Counted from the stretch's first letter, positions 47,821 through 56,703 are shown. The stretch is DNA of 64,000 bases from Alistipes sp. (GCA_017463615.1 JAFTOU010000016.1:186001-250000); one strand, 5' to 3'. Notes: generated by a model from the letters alone, not told the origin. Translations and numbers: made by a program.

Positions 47821-48366
47821 CTACTGCCACTCGTAGTGGGGGGCGGAGATGCCGAGCAGGGAGATGATGCGCTCGGTGACGGTGTTGCAGAGCTGCTCTA
47901 TATCGGCGGGGCGGCTGTAGAAGGAGGGGCTGGCGGGGAGGATGATGGCGCCAGACTCGGTGAGGGTCGTCATATTGCGCAGGTGGATGAGCGAGAGCGG
48001 GGTTTCGCGCACAACGACAACAAGGCGGCGGCGCTCCTTGAGCATCACATCGGCAGCGCGCTCAATAAGCGTCTGCGAGACTCCCGAGGCGATTCTGCCC
48101 ACCGTGCCGACGCTGGACGGCACAATAACCATAGCATCCCAGCGAGCCGAGCCACTGGCAGGCGAGGCGAAGAGGTCGCCATTGTCGTACTGCGTAATCT
48201 TACTGCTCTGAGGCAGGGTCACACCCTCGGTCGCAGCTACCGCCTCGGCATTAACAGAGAGCACCAGAGCTATACGCTCAACCTGCTGACTCTCAATAAG
48301 TTGAGCAAGCAGTTGGCGGGCATATATAGCTCCACTGGCGGCGGTTACGGCGACAACGATTTTCAT
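47821..48366 (-). CDS. ubiX: UbiX-like flavin prenyltransferase
   Basis: The 181-residue protein belongs to the UbiX/Pad1 family, which makes prenylated FMN for UbiD-type decarboxylases. KIVVAVTAASGAIYARQLL (flavin loop), VIVPSSVGTVGRIASGVSQTLIERAADV, and LVVVVRETPLSLIHLRNM are typical. No UbiD gene is adjacent. Given mqnE at 13.4 kb it may support the decarboxylation in futalosine-route menaquinone synthesis. It is 3 bases after the deacetylase gene. Confidence 0.9.
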   Translation of the reverse strand: MKIVVAVTAASGAIYARQLLAQLIESQQVERIALVLSVNAEAVAATEGVTLPQSSKITQYDNGDLFASPASGSARWDAMVIVPSSVGTVGRIASGVSQTLIERAADVMLKERRRLVVVVRETPLSLIHLRNMTTLTESGAIILPASPSFYSRPADIEQLCNTVTERIISLLGISAPHYEWQ

Positions 48367-48369
48367 ATT

Positions 48370-48978
48370 CTACAGTTCTATAATTTTGCACTTCAGACCC
48401 ATCTGCTGCACCAGTTTAAGTGTGCGAGGCAGGGCGTAGCTCATATTCTTAAACGCCTTCTCGGAGTCGTGAAAGACGACGATAGAGCCCGGGGCGAGGT
48501 AGTCGGTGACATTCTTCAGGCAGCGCTGTGGCGAGAGGGAGCGGTTATAGTCGCGCGAGACGATATCCCACATCACAATCTTATACCGCTTAGCCACCGC
48601 CCTCATCTGCGACGGCGTAACGCGGGCGTATGGCGGACGGAAGAGCTCCGAGTGCACAAAGTCGCCAGCGAAGTCCACATCCTCCAGGTATCGCTCCAGT
48701 GACATACCCCACCCCTTCTGGTGGGAGTAGGTGTGGTTGCCGACCTTATGTCCCTCGTCCAAAATCTTCTGATAGAGGTCGGGGTACATCTCGGCATTCT
48801 TGCCCAGCACGAAGAATGTAGCCTTGGCATTATACCGCCTAAGTGTTGCGAGAATCCACTCCGTAACGCCGGGTGTAGGGCCATCGTCAAAGGTCAAGTA
48901 GACCCCTGTGCTATCCTCAATCTCCCAAATCAGGTCGGGCATAAGGCGGCGTATAAACTTCGGCGGCTTAATTTTCAT
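48370..48978 (-). CDS. Polysaccharide deacetylase (NodB domain)
   Basis: The 202-residue protein has the carbohydrate esterase 4 motifs: YLTFDDGPTPG (catalytic Asp and metal Asp), GNHTYSHQKG (metal His pair) and LFRPPYARVTP. No signal peptide is obvious, though the N-terminus is basic (KIKPPKFIRRL). It probably removes acetyl groups from a glycan or precursor. ATG 48978 follows a TACATTTG box by 5 bases, so the mRNA may be leaderless. Confidence 0.9.
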   Translation of the reverse strand: MKIKPPKFIRRLMPDLIWEIEDSTGVYLTFDDGPTPGVTEWILATLRRYNAKATFFVLGKNAEMYPDLYQKILDEGHKVGNHTYSHQKGWGMSLERYLEDVDFAGDFVHSELFRPPYARVTPSQMRAVAKRYKIVMWDIVSRDYNRSLSPQRCLKNVTDYLAPGSIVVFHDSEKAFKNMSYALPRTLKLVQQMGLKCKIIEL

Positions 48979-48983
48979 AAGTG

Positions 48984-48991
48984 CAAATGTA
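48984..48991 (-). promoter_or_regulatory. -7 box for deacetylase-ubiX
   Basis: TACATTTG on the minus strand, 5 bases before the ATG. Confidence 0.55.
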
Positions 48992-49023
48992 GTCAATAAT
49001 TTTGAATTTGCACAAATAATGTA

Positions 49024-49031
49024 TATTTTTG
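49024..49031 (+). promoter_or_regulatory. -7 box for the DUF4837-glf-rlmH operon
   Basis: TATTTTTG, 16 bases before ATG 49048. Confidence 0.5.
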
Positions 49032-49047
49032 TAAAAAATGTACTCCT

Positions 49048-50091
49048 ATGAAAACATTAGCAAAAATCGTAACATTAGTAGTTGTCCTTCTCGCTGCCGT
49101 TGGTTGCCGAGAGATTAAAACGCTCTCAGAGAGCAATAAGAAGCCTATTCAGGGTGCAGCATACGAGGTGCTGGTAATCTGCAACAACGCCGAGTGGGAG
49201 AGCGAGCTGGGCACAAAGCTCCGCGCCTTGCTGGAGCAGCCTGTGGAGATGCTCAACCAGAATGAGCCGATGTTCAATGTGCTGCGCATTACGGCAAATG
49301 ATTTCCGTCACCTGCTCGTTCAGCACCGCAATATCCTAAAGGTTGTAATCTCGGACAAAGCCACTGAGGCTCAGATTGTTGCGCAGTATGATGTAGATGC
49401 TGCTCCGCAGATTGTGCTCACCTTCCAGGCCCCTACTCAGCAGGCAGCTCTGGAGTATCTGAGCACCAATGGCGAGGCGTTGCTCAAGGTGCTGGAGATT
49501 GCCGAGCGCAACCGCACAATATCCTATGCCGAGAAGCACAATGTCAAGGTGCTCAACGATATTATGAAGAGTGAGTTTGGCGTTGAAGCGCGTATTCCGA
49601 AGGGCTATGAGCTCCGCTCGCAGAGTCAGGATTTCCTCTGGGCATCGTACGAGTTCCCAGTGGCAAGTCAGGGCTTCTTCTGCTATAGCTATCCATACAC
49701 CGGCAAGGGCAGCCTTACGGCAGACTATCTGGTGGCTATGCGCAACAGCTTCGCAAGGCGTATTCCTGGCCCGAGCGACGGCTCGTATATGATTACCGTG
49801 GAGCAGATTCCGGATGCAGACGGCAACTTTATGCCATTCCGTCCGCTCTACCGCTCGGTGGTTGTCAATGGCAAGGAGTGGATTGAGATGCGCGGCTTCT
49901 GGGATGTGGCAAACGACTATATGGGTGGCCCTTTTGTCAGCTACACGACGGTCAATAACGCAACAAATGAGGTCTTTACCATCGACTGCTATGTCCACAG
50001 CCCTAAGTACGGCAAGCGTAACTATATGCGCCCATTAGAGCATCTGGTATACCTAATCTCCTTCCCGCAGAGTGTCACAGCAGAGCAATAG
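49048..50091 (+). CDS. DUF4837 family lipoprotein
   Basis: The 347-residue protein has a lipoprotein signal (VLLAAVGCRE). Its body (YEVLVICNNAEWESELG, IPKGYELRSQSQDFLWASYEF, RNSFARRIPGPSDGSYM) resembles DUF4837, a Bacteroidota envelope family of unknown role. Its last 20 bases overlap the glf start. Confidence 0.82.
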   Translation: MKTLAKIVTLVVVLLAAVGCREIKTLSESNKKPIQGAAYEVLVICNNAEWESELGTKLRALLEQPVEMLNQNEPMFNVLRITANDFRHLLVQHRNILKVVISDKATEAQIVAQYDVDAAPQIVLTFQAPTQQAALEYLSTNGEALLKVLEIAERNRTISYAEKHNVKVLNDIMKSEFGVEARIPKGYELRSQSQDFLWASYEFPVASQGFFCYSYPYTGKGSLTADYLVAMRNSFARRIPGPSDGSYMITVEQIPDADGNFMPFRPLYRSVVVNGKEWIEMRGFWDVANDYMGGPFVSYTTVNNATNEVFTIDCYVHSPKYGKRNYMRPLEHLVYLISFPQSVTAEQ

Positions 50092-51184
50092 CAAGCCTTA
50101 CGACTACCTCATTGTCGGCGCAGGTCTGTTCGGCTCGGTGGTCGCCTACCGCGCCACTCAGGCAGGCAAGCGCGTGAAGGTCGTAGACCGCCGAGACCAT
50201 ATCGGCGGAAATCTCTATTGCGTTGATTCTGAGGGTATTGCCATCCATCGCTATGGCGCGCACATCTTCCATACCTCGGACAAGCAGGTGTGGCAGTGGG
50301 TCAATAGCATCGTGGAGTTTGTGCCCTATATCAACTCGCCCGTTGCCAACTATAAGGGGCGACTCTACAACCTGCCGTTCAATATGAACACCTTCTGCCA
50401 GCTCTGGGGCGATATGACCCCCGCGCAGGCTAAGGCTAAGATTGAGCAGCAGCGCGCCGAGTATGGCACTAAGGAGCCGCAAAACCTTGAGCAGCAGGCT
50501 ATTTCGCTCGTCGGTACAGATATATACCACACGCTGGTCAAGGGCTATACCGAGAAGCAGTGGGGTCGCAGTTGCAGCGAGCTTGACCCGTCTATCATCC
50601 GCCGCCTGCCCGTGCGATTTACCTTTGATAATAACTACTTCAACGACACCTATCAGGGTATCCCTCGCGGAGGATATAACCAGTTTATTACCAAGCTGTT
50701 AGAGGGTGCAGAGGTGGAGCTTAATTGTGACTTTTTCGCTTCGCGTGAGGCGCTGGAATCTCAAGCCGACAAGATTGTCTACACGGGCGAAATTGACCGA
50801 TATTTTGACTACTGCTTTGGCGCGTTGGAGTACCGCACGCTCCGCTTTGAGGACGAGCGCATTGAGAGCGAGAACTATCAGGGCGTGGCGGTGATGAACT
50901 TCACCGACCTTCAGACCCCTTACACCCGCATCATTGAGCATCGCCACTTTGACCGCAGCTGCACCGCACCGCATACCGTAATTACGCGCGAGTACCCCGA
51001 GGAGTGGAGCGCTGGCAGCGAGCCTTACTACCCTATTGGCGACACCCGCAACACCGCCCTTGCCGAGCAGTACCGCGCCTTAGCCGCTGATACTAAGGGG
51101 GTTATCTTCGGCGGCCGCCTTGCCGAGTACCGCTACTACGATATGCACCAAATCGTCAAAAAAGCCTTGGAGGTAGAGCTATGA
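50072..51184 (+). CDS. glf: UDP-galactopyranose mutase
   Basis: The 370-residue flavoenzyme interconverts UDP-galactopyranose and UDP-galactofuranose for surface glycans. YDYLIVGAGLFGSVVAYRA (FAD), GGNLYC, GAHIFHTSD, GYTEKQWGR, and YFDYCFGALEYRTLRFE are typical. It starts with GTG at 50072, inside the end of the preceding gene, and ends overlapping rlmH by four bases (ATGA), so the three genes are translationally coupled. Confidence 0.95.
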   Translation: MSQQSNSKPYDYLIVGAGLFGSVVAYRATQAGKRVKVVDRRDHIGGNLYCVDSEGIAIHRYGAHIFHTSDKQVWQWVNSIVEFVPYINSPVANYKGRLYNLPFNMNTFCQLWGDMTPAQAKAKIEQQRAEYGTKEPQNLEQQAISLVGTDIYHTLVKGYTEKQWGRSCSELDPSIIRRLPVRFTFDNNYFNDTYQGIPRGGYNQFITKLLEGAEVELNCDFFASREALESQADKIVYTGEIDRYFDYCFGALEYRTLRFEDERIESENYQGVAVMNFTDLQTPYTRIIEHRHFDRSCTAPHTVITREYPEEWSAGSEPYYPIGDTRNTALAEQYRALAADTKGVIFGGRLAEYRYYDMHQIVKKALEVEL

Positions 51185-51654
51185 ATATCGCACTGATTGT
51201 TATCGGCAAGACCGACTCAAAGGAGATTTCGGCGCTGGTGGATATGTACACCAAGCGCATCAACTTCTACAACAAGTTCAACATAACCTATATCCCCGAC
51301 CTGCGCAACACCAAGTCGCTCACTGAGGCGCAGCAGAAGGTAGCCGAGGGTGAGGCTATACTCAAGCTGTTGGATAGCTCCGACCGCGTGGTGCTGCTGG
51401 ACGAGAAGGGGGCTGAGTTCCGCTCTGTGGAGTATGCCGACTGGCTGCAGAAGCGAATGAATAGCGGCGTGAAGCGCCTTGTATTCATTATCGGTGGTCC
51501 TTATGGCTTCTCAGAGGCGGTATATGCTCGCGCAGACGAGAAGATATCCCTCTCCAAGATGACCTTCTCACACCAAATCATCCGCGCCATATTCACCGAG
51601 CAGCTCTACCGCGCCTTTACTATTATTCGTAACGAACCCTACCACCACGAGTAA
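51181..51654 (+). CDS. rlmH: 23S rRNA (pseudouridine1915-N3)-methyltransferase
   Basis: The 157-residue SPOUT enzyme methylates the pseudouridine in helix 69 that an RluD-type enzyme forms (a candidate is at 11.3 kb). VLLDEKGAEFRSVEYA, FIIGGPYGFSEAVYARADE and SKMTFSHQIIRAIFTEQLYRA are standard. Confidence 0.96.
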   Translation: MNIALIVIGKTDSKEISALVDMYTKRINFYNKFNITYIPDLRNTKSLTEAQQKVAEGEAILKLLDSSDRVVLLDEKGAEFRSVEYADWLQKRMNSGVKRLVFIIGGPYGFSEAVYARADEKISLSKMTFSHQIIRAIFTEQLYRAFTIIRNEPYHHE

Positions 51655-51794
51655 ATTTTTACCGAGATATACTAAATGCAGCTAATGGTCGTTAATCATT
51701 GGCTGCATTTAATATATACCCCTAATATATATAGGTATATTTTGTATTTTTTGCTATTTAGTCCTATTTTTAACAAACAAATAAAAAAAAAACA

Positions 51795-51834
51795 CTACTT
51801 TGTGTTGCAAAGTAGCAATTTTTTACTACCTTTG
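51795..51834 (+). promoter_or_regulatory. Palindrome over the promoter of the outer-membrane barrel gene
   Basis: CTACTTTG (51795-51802) and CAAAGTAG (51808-51815) form an 8-bp inverted repeat with a 5-base centre holding the TTG of a -33 element. The -7 box TACCTTTG is at 51827-51834. A protein bound to the palindrome would block the promoter. Confidence 0.6.
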
Positions 51835-51865
51835 TAACTGAAATGGTAAAACAAACTCAGAAGGT

Positions 51866-54283
51866 ATGAAAAAGTTAGGGTTAATGATTCTATTTTCTGC
51901 CGTTGCGCTGGCGGTGTCGGCGCAGGGCAGAATCTCTGGCATTGTGAAGGACAAGCAGAAGGGCGAGGCTATTGGCTATGCAACGGTAGCTGCCGAGCAG
52001 GGCGAGGCGGTGATTGCTGCCGTAGCGGCAGGTGCAGATGGTCGCTTTACGCTGGAGCTAAAGCAGGATGGCGACTACACCCTCTCCGTCTCGGCGGTGG
52101 GTTATCAGCCTCTCACCCGCAGCGTTCAGCTCAAGGGCAGCAACATTGATGTGGGTGCGATAGAGCTGAGTGAGGGTGTGGCAGTAGATGCCGTATCGGT
52201 GACGGTGCAGAAGCCGATAGTTACTGCCGATGCGGAGAAGCTCTCCTACTCCGTAGAGGATGACCCTGAGGCGCAATCATCAACCCTTGAGGAGATTATC
52301 CGCAAGATTCCGCAGCTATCTATAGATGCCGACGGCAAGGTGCTGATGAATGGTCAGAGCGACTACAAGATACTTGTCAATGGTCGTGCGGCGGGAGCTA
52401 TGGGTCGCAACTTCAACGACATAATAAAGTCTATGCCCGCATCGTCAATCAAGAAGATTGAGGTAATTACCAATCCGTCAATGAAATACGACGCCGAGGG
52501 TGCTGGTGGTGTGCTGAACATCATAACCTCCAAATCGCGCTTTGACGGCTACAATGGTAATGTATCTCTTACGGGCGGAAACTTCTTCAACAGCAACTAC
52601 TACGGGCAGTTCTCGGGCAACTTCACCGTGCAGAAGGACAAGTTTTCCATCTCGGGAGGCCTCTACTTAGGCGGTCAGGATTGTGACAACGACCCATCTG
52701 GCAAATCAGCTGCCACATTGATAAACCGCAACGACAACGCCCCGTATTCAAAGCTGTCACAGACTGGCGAGTTTGGTTGGGGTGGCAAAAACCTATATGC
52801 TCATGCGAATATGGGCTATCAGATTGACACTCTGAATCTTATAACCTTTGAGACAAGTTGTTGGTTTGGCAACTGGAGCAACAAGAGTAATCAAGACTAC
52901 ATCTACTTTGACAACTCTGATAATATTATCAACAGCCACACTGGCAACAACCTCAGTAAAAACGGCTGGAAAGGTGTTGACCTGATGGCGGCATACGAGC
53001 ATACTTTTGCTGACAAAAAAGAGCACAGTCTGACAATATCTGAGTATTTCTCTATCTCCCCATCATCTGAGAGTCTAAGTAATGAGAGTATTCTCTACAC
53101 AGACGGCACAACCACCGATTTTAATACTCTTACTATTGACAGCGGCTTTGAAAATGTATTTCAGGCTGATTACAACAACAAGTGGGGCAAACACTCGCTT
53201 GAGGCGGGATTAAAGCACACAATAGAGCGTAGCTCTCTTACTCAGAGTGGCACCTACGCCCCTACTGAGACCACAACAACCCTTACCAAGAACATTGCAG
53301 CCCTATATGCAGGCTACGCGCTGAATCTAAAGAGTCTTACAGCCCGCGCGGGGGCTCGTCTTGAGGGTGCGTTTTACAACTCTAAGAGTGTGAGCGACAA
53401 AACAGAGGCTTACAAAAGCTCTCTTGTAAATGTAGTGCCATATCTCTCGCTCTCATACAGGGTCAAAGAGGGGCATAATCTGTCACTCTCATACTCTGAG
53501 CGACTATCTCGCCCAGGTGTAAGCTCACTCTCCCCATATATTACCGAGACTGCAACAAGTCGCAGTTACGGAAATCCCAACCTTAAGACGGGCGTAACAC
53601 ACTCTGTTCGTCTAAAATATGCATGGATGAATAATAAGTGGACCGTTTCGCCAGAGTTTATGACCATGTTCTCAAATAACCGTGTATGGCATCACGTCTT
53701 TGTTGACGATGAGGGTCTTATCAACCAGACCTACCTAAACCACGGTCGCACAAGGGCTTACGCACTCCAAGCCTCAGTTTCGTACCGCCCATCGCAGAAG
53801 TTCTCGCTCTCAACAAACCTGCGCACAGGATATTTTGAGGAGGGCATACCTTCAGAGGGCATAGCAGTCGCTGGCTGGGCATTCTCCGAGAGCCTTAATG
53901 CCACCATAGCCCTCTGGAAAGGTGCAAGACTGACCCTTAGCGAGTACGCCATGAAGGCTCAACCTCAGCAGGCAAGCGTCTCAAAGAGTTGGTATTTCAC
54001 AACCTCTGCGCGACTTGGTCAGAAATTGCTCAAAGAGAAGCTCGAAGTATCGCTCTCTATCCAGAATCCACATAGCCGCACCACACGCCACCTCTCAGAG
54101 TCATCTACTCCTACATACTTCACTACAAACGAGTGGATAGATTTCAGCCGTACAATCCGACTCTCCGTAAGCTACCGATTCGGCAAACAGGGACTCACTG
54201 TCAAGCGCGCCAACCGCAAGGCGGACTCTACAACCGAGGAGATTGGCGCAGCTGGTCAGAGCGGACAGCAGGGCGGAATGTAG
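51866..54283 (+). CDS. TonB-dependent-receptor-like outer-membrane barrel protein
   Basis: The 805-residue protein has a signal peptide ending VSAQ. A CarboxypepD-reg-like domain follows (GRISGIVKDKQKGEAIGYATV), then a plug (TLEEIIRKIPQLSIDADGKVLMNGQ, KKIEVITNPSMKYDAEGAGGVLNII) and a long beta barrel of the outer-membrane beta-barrel family 3 type. The C-terminus is followed by a Gln/Gly-rich tail. The ligand is unknown; no SusD partner is adjacent. Its stop directly abuts the stop of the convergent gene. Confidence 0.88.
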   Translation: MKKLGLMILFSAVALAVSAQGRISGIVKDKQKGEAIGYATVAAEQGEAVIAAVAAGADGRFTLELKQDGDYTLSVSAVGYQPLTRSVQLKGSNIDVGAIELSEGVAVDAVSVTVQKPIVTADAEKLSYSVEDDPEAQSSTLEEIIRKIPQLSIDADGKVLMNGQSDYKILVNGRAAGAMGRNFNDIIKSMPASSIKKIEVITNPSMKYDAEGAGGVLNIITSKSRFDGYNGNVSLTGGNFFNSNYYGQFSGNFTVQKDKFSISGGLYLGGQDCDNDPSGKSAATLINRNDNAPYSKLSQTGEFGWGGKNLYAHANMGYQIDTLNLITFETSCWFGNWSNKSNQDYIYFDNSDNIINSHTGNNLSKNGWKGVDLMAAYEHTFADKKEHSLTISEYFSISPSSESLSNESILYTDGTTTDFNTLTIDSGFENVFQADYNNKWGKHSLEAGLKHTIERSSLTQSGTYAPTETTTTLTKNIAALYAGYALNLKSLTARAGARLEGAFYNSKSVSDKTEAYKSSLVNVVPYLSLSYRVKEGHNLSLSYSERLSRPGVSSLSPYITETATSRSYGNPNLKTGVTHSVRLKYAWMNNKWTVSPEFMTMFSNNRVWHHVFVDDEGLINQTYLNHGRTRAYALQASVSYRPSQKFSLSTNLRTGYFEEGIPSEGIAVAGWAFSESLNATIALWKGARLTLSEYAMKAQPQQASVSKSWYFTTSARLGQKLLKEKLEVSLSIQNPHSRTTRHLSESSTPTYFTTNEWIDFSRTIRLSVSYRFGKQGLTVKRANRKADSTTEEIGAAGQSGQQGGM

Positions 54284-54703
54284 TTAGCGGGTAGCAAGTA
54301 TCACAATCTGCCGCATAGCCTCGGCATGCGGAGCAGATGTACCGACAAGGAGCGCCAGAGATTGGGTATCAATCGCTGGTTGCTCCTTAACTATTTCGTG
54401 CACGCGGCTAATAGTCTGTAAATCAAAGCCGTAGAACTGACGCGTAGCAGTGCCGTCGCTCAGTGTGCAGTCTACAATAGCGATAGGGATATAGTCCTGG
54501 CGCGTGAGCTTGACCTTCTCTACCGACACCACAGTGCTATCGCACTGAACGATGGTCGTAGCAAGGTCGCGCAGGATATAGTCACTCGTGACGGTATCCA
54601 CACGCTCGGGGTCAAGAGCCTTAGCGCCGCACGCCACAAGGGCAAAAATAGAGGCTGTGACAATAACTACTCGCCACAGCCCCATGATTAACTCTCTGCT
54701 CAT
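54284..54703 (-). CDS. Small hypothetical lipoprotein
   Basis: From ATG 54703 the 139-residue protein has a lipoprotein signal (VTASIFALVACGAK) and a small domain with no recognised family (ERVDTVTSDYILRDLATTIVQCDST). The start is 1 base after the HAD gene, indicating co-transcription. A longer reading upstream would run inside the HAD gene and is not used. Confidence 0.7.
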   Translation of the reverse strand: MSRELIMGLWRVVIVTASIFALVACGAKALDPERVDTVTSDYILRDLATTIVQCDSTVVSVEKVKLTRQDYIPIAIVDCTLSDGTATRQFYGFDLQTISRVHEIVKEQPAIDTQSLALLVGTSAPHAEAMRQIVILATR

Positions 54704-54704
54704 A

Positions 54705-55571
54705 TTACTCCTGATGAGACTGTGCAATAAGCTCGCCCAGCACCTCAATGCTATCGCAGATAAGGTGTGGCTGCTTCGGTGCTGCATCGGCAATATCAAG
54801 CGTAGTCTCGCCCGAGAGGACAAGCACGCCGAATGCGCCAGCGTTGTGAGCCATCTCAATATCGGTATAGATGCGGTCGCCAACCATCGCCACCTCGTCA
54901 GCCTGATAGCCGTAGCGGTTAAGGATGCCCGAGAGCATATTTGGGTCTGGCTTGCCAAGTGTAATATCTGGCGTGCGACCCGTAGCGTGTGTCAGGCAGG
55001 CACAGATAGAGCCGCAGTCCACAAGCACCACCGGCTGGTCGGTAGGACATACGCGATCGGGGTTGGTTGCGATATATGGCACGCCCTGCGAAATCCACCA
55101 CGCAGCACGGCAGAGGCGGTTGTAGGCGAGGGTCTTGTCAAAGGCTACGACAAGCACATCTGGACGGTCGTCGGCGCTATCCTCTGCACTCTCAAAGCCC
55201 GCCTTCTCAAACTCGGTAATCATAGATGGTGTGCCGAGCATAAAGAGGCGCTTAGCCCCTGGATAGTGGGTCTTGATATAGTCCACCGTAGCCAGAGCTG
55301 TGGTGTACATCTCCTCCTCCGTAGCCTCAACGCCCAGCCTGGCGAGCTTTGCCAGATAGTCGGCAATAGACGAGGATGGGTTATTTGTAAGGAATGAGTA
55401 ACGCAGACCCAACTCCTTCACCCCCGCAAGGAAGGGCTTGGTGTAAGGGAAGAGCGTTGCACCCATATATATGGTGCCGTCCATATCAAGAGCTACATGC
55501 TTGAGTTTGCGGAGCTTTGCCATCAGCTCGTCGTGCGAGTAGATGGAGCGATAACGGTTAAACTGACTCAT
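54705..55571 (-). CDS. HAD-IIA family phosphatase (NagD-like)
   Basis: The 288-residue protein has HAD motif I in KHVALDMDGTIYMGATLFP (DxDGT), motif II FLTNNPSSS, and motif III/IV LGKPDPNM and AMVGDRIYTDIEMA. The cap is of the C2 type used by NagD and p-nitrophenylphosphatases. Substrates of this group are varied sugar or nucleotide phosphates. ATG 55571 is just beside one arm of a 20-bp inverted repeat. Confidence 0.9.
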   Translation of the reverse strand: MSQFNRYRSIYSHDELMAKLRKLKHVALDMDGTIYMGATLFPYTKPFLAGVKELGLRYSFLTNNPSSSIADYLAKLARLGVEATEEEMYTTALATVDYIKTHYPGAKRLFMLGTPSMITEFEKAGFESAEDSADDRPDVLVVAFDKTLAYNRLCRAAWWISQGVPYIATNPDRVCPTDQPVVLVDCGSICACLTHATGRTPDITLGKPDPNMLSGILNRYGYQADEVAMVGDRIYTDIEMAHNAGAFGVLVLSGETTLDIADAAPKQPHLICDSIEVLGELIAQSHQE

Positions 55572-55574
55572 AGG

Positions 55575-55650
55575 TTTTCGTTTTGTTTGCTTTTTCAAAA
55601 ATCTGTGTAAAATTAGGCATTTTTTTCTGCAAAAGCAAACAAAACGAAAA
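55575..55650. repeat. Perfect 20-bp inverted repeat between divergent genes
   Basis: TTTTCGTTTTGTTTGCTTTT (55575-55594) is the exact reverse complement of 55631-55650, with 36 bases between. It lies in the HAD-greA divergent gap and touches the HAD leader. Confidence 0.85.
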
Positions 55651-55719
55651 ATTTAACACCAATGCCCTATTTTAGTACATTGCAGACCATTTTGATTTTG
55701 AAAAACAAAATATTTGACT

Positions 55720-55727
55720 TACCTTTG
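55720..55727 (+). promoter_or_regulatory. greA: -7 box for greA
   Basis: TACCTTTG with about 95 bases of leader before ATG 55827. Confidence 0.55.
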
Positions 55728-55826
55728 CAACGACATAAGCAGAGATTAGGGTTTCAGCCGCGAGGTTGAGATTCTTGTTTTTTTGTTGTGTTCCCAAAAC
55801 AGGTAATAATTAAAAACAGTTTCTAT

Positions 55827-56303
55827 ATGGCACAGGAAGTAATTTATTTGACCGCAGAGGGTTACAAGAAGCTCAAGGACGAGCTTGACCACATGCGTTC
55901 TGTAGAGCGTCCGGCAGCATCGGCAGCTATTGCCGAGGCGCGCGATAAGGGCGATTTGTCTGAGAATGCAGAGTATGATGCTGCACGCGAGGCTCAGGGT
56001 ATGTTGGAGATGAAGATTGCCCAGATGGAGGCAACTCTGGCAAATGCTCGTATTATTGACGAGACCAAGATTGACCGCAGCAAGGTGCAGATTCTTAGCA
56101 AGGTAACCCTGCTGAACCACAACAATAAGCGCGAGGTTGTCTACACCATCGTTGCCGAGCACGAGGCAAACCTCCGCGAGGGCAAGCTGGCTATCGGCAC
56201 CCCAATCGCTAAGGCGCTGCTTGGTAAGAAGAAGGGCGAGATTGTTGAGGTCACCGTCCCTGCGGGCGTGCTAAAGTTTGAGATTCTGGATATCTCAATC
56301 TAA
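55827..56303 (+). CDS. greA: Transcription elongation factor GreA
   Basis: The 158-residue factor rescues backtracked RNA polymerase. The N-terminal coiled coil carries the acidic tip GDLSENAEYDAAREAQ. The C-terminal FKBP-like domain has PIAKALLGKKKGEIVEVTVP. I start at MAQEVIYL (55827). Confidence 0.96.
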   Translation: MAQEVIYLTAEGYKKLKDELDHMRSVERPAASAAIAEARDKGDLSENAEYDAAREAQGMLEMKIAQMEATLANARIIDETKIDRSKVQILSKVTLLNHNNKREVVYTIVAEHEANLREGKLAIGTPIAKALLGKKKGEIVEVTVPAGVLKFEILDISI

Positions 56304-56304
56304 C

Positions 56305-56334
56305 AAAAGGAAGGCAGCAGCCTTCCTTTTTTTT
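56305..56334 (+). terminator. greA terminator
   Basis: AAAAGGAAGGC-AGCA-GCCTTCCTTTTTTTT, directly after the stop. Confidence 0.88.
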
Positions 56335-56337
56335 GAC

Positions 56338-56466
56338 TATTGGCTTTTGGCCTTTCAGAGGTGTCGGCAAGCCGACGATATTTATAGGGTGCAATCAGAA
56401 CCAACAGCTCCAACTGCACCCTATAAACACTATCGCGGAGCGATACCTTGATATAGCTAACAGCCG
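56338..56466. repeat. Complete palindromic C-module element
   Basis: Heptamer-like TTGGCTTTTGGCCTT, hairpin TCGGC-AA-GCCGA (56364-56375), TTTATAGGGTGCA (56381-56393) perfectly inverted as TGCACCCTATAAA (56415-56427), hairpin TATCGC-GGA-GCGATA (56431-56445), then TACCTTGATATAGC and CTAACAGCC. The two halves mirror each other. Confidence 0.8.
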
Positions 56467-56592
56467 TTTTGTTGTCAGAACGCGTCAGGTATGGTGCATC
56501 ATGAAAAATATCAGACGCGGATAGTACTAAAAGGTACAGCCGCGACTGATATTTAAGGGATGTGCCGCAGGTGGCACATTATAAAGCCAAAG
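56467..56592. repeat. E element copy 4
   Basis: Left end TTTTGTTGTC, right end AAGCCAAAG (weakened). The central hairpin AAATATCAG...CTGATATTT (about 56496-56554) has an inner GCGG/CCGC stem and the cap GTAC-TAAAAG-GTAC. The right flank GGGATGTGCCGCAGGTGGC matches other copies. It abuts the 3' end of tRNA-Arg(CCU). Confidence 0.75.
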
Positions 56593-56664
56593 TACCCCCG
56601 AGCAGAATCGAACTGCTATCTAAGGTTTAGGAAACCTTCGTTCTATCCGTTGAACTACAAGGGC
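56593..56664 (-). tRNA. tRNA-Arg, anticodon CCU
   Basis: Minus-strand cloverleaf: acceptor GCCCTTG/CGGGGGT, D stem GTTC/GAAC, anticodon stem AAGGT/ACCTT with loop TTCCTAA giving anticodon CCT, T stem GCAG/CTGC around TTCGATT. The CCA end is not encoded. TACCTTTG at 56683-56690 is the promoter box. Confidence 0.93.
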
Positions 56665-56682
56665 AGATGATTGATACGAGTG

Positions 56683-56690
56683 CAAAGGTA
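56683..56690 (-). promoter_or_regulatory. -7 box for tRNA-Arg(CCU)
   Basis: TACCTTTG on the minus strand, 19 bases before the tRNA. Confidence 0.6.
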
Positions 56691-56703
56691 TAAAAAATTT
56701 GCA

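Noticed and set aside
54704..54958. Longer N-terminus for the small lipoprotein
   Set aside because: The extension lies inside the HAD gene in another frame, and the lipoprotein signal begins only after 54703.
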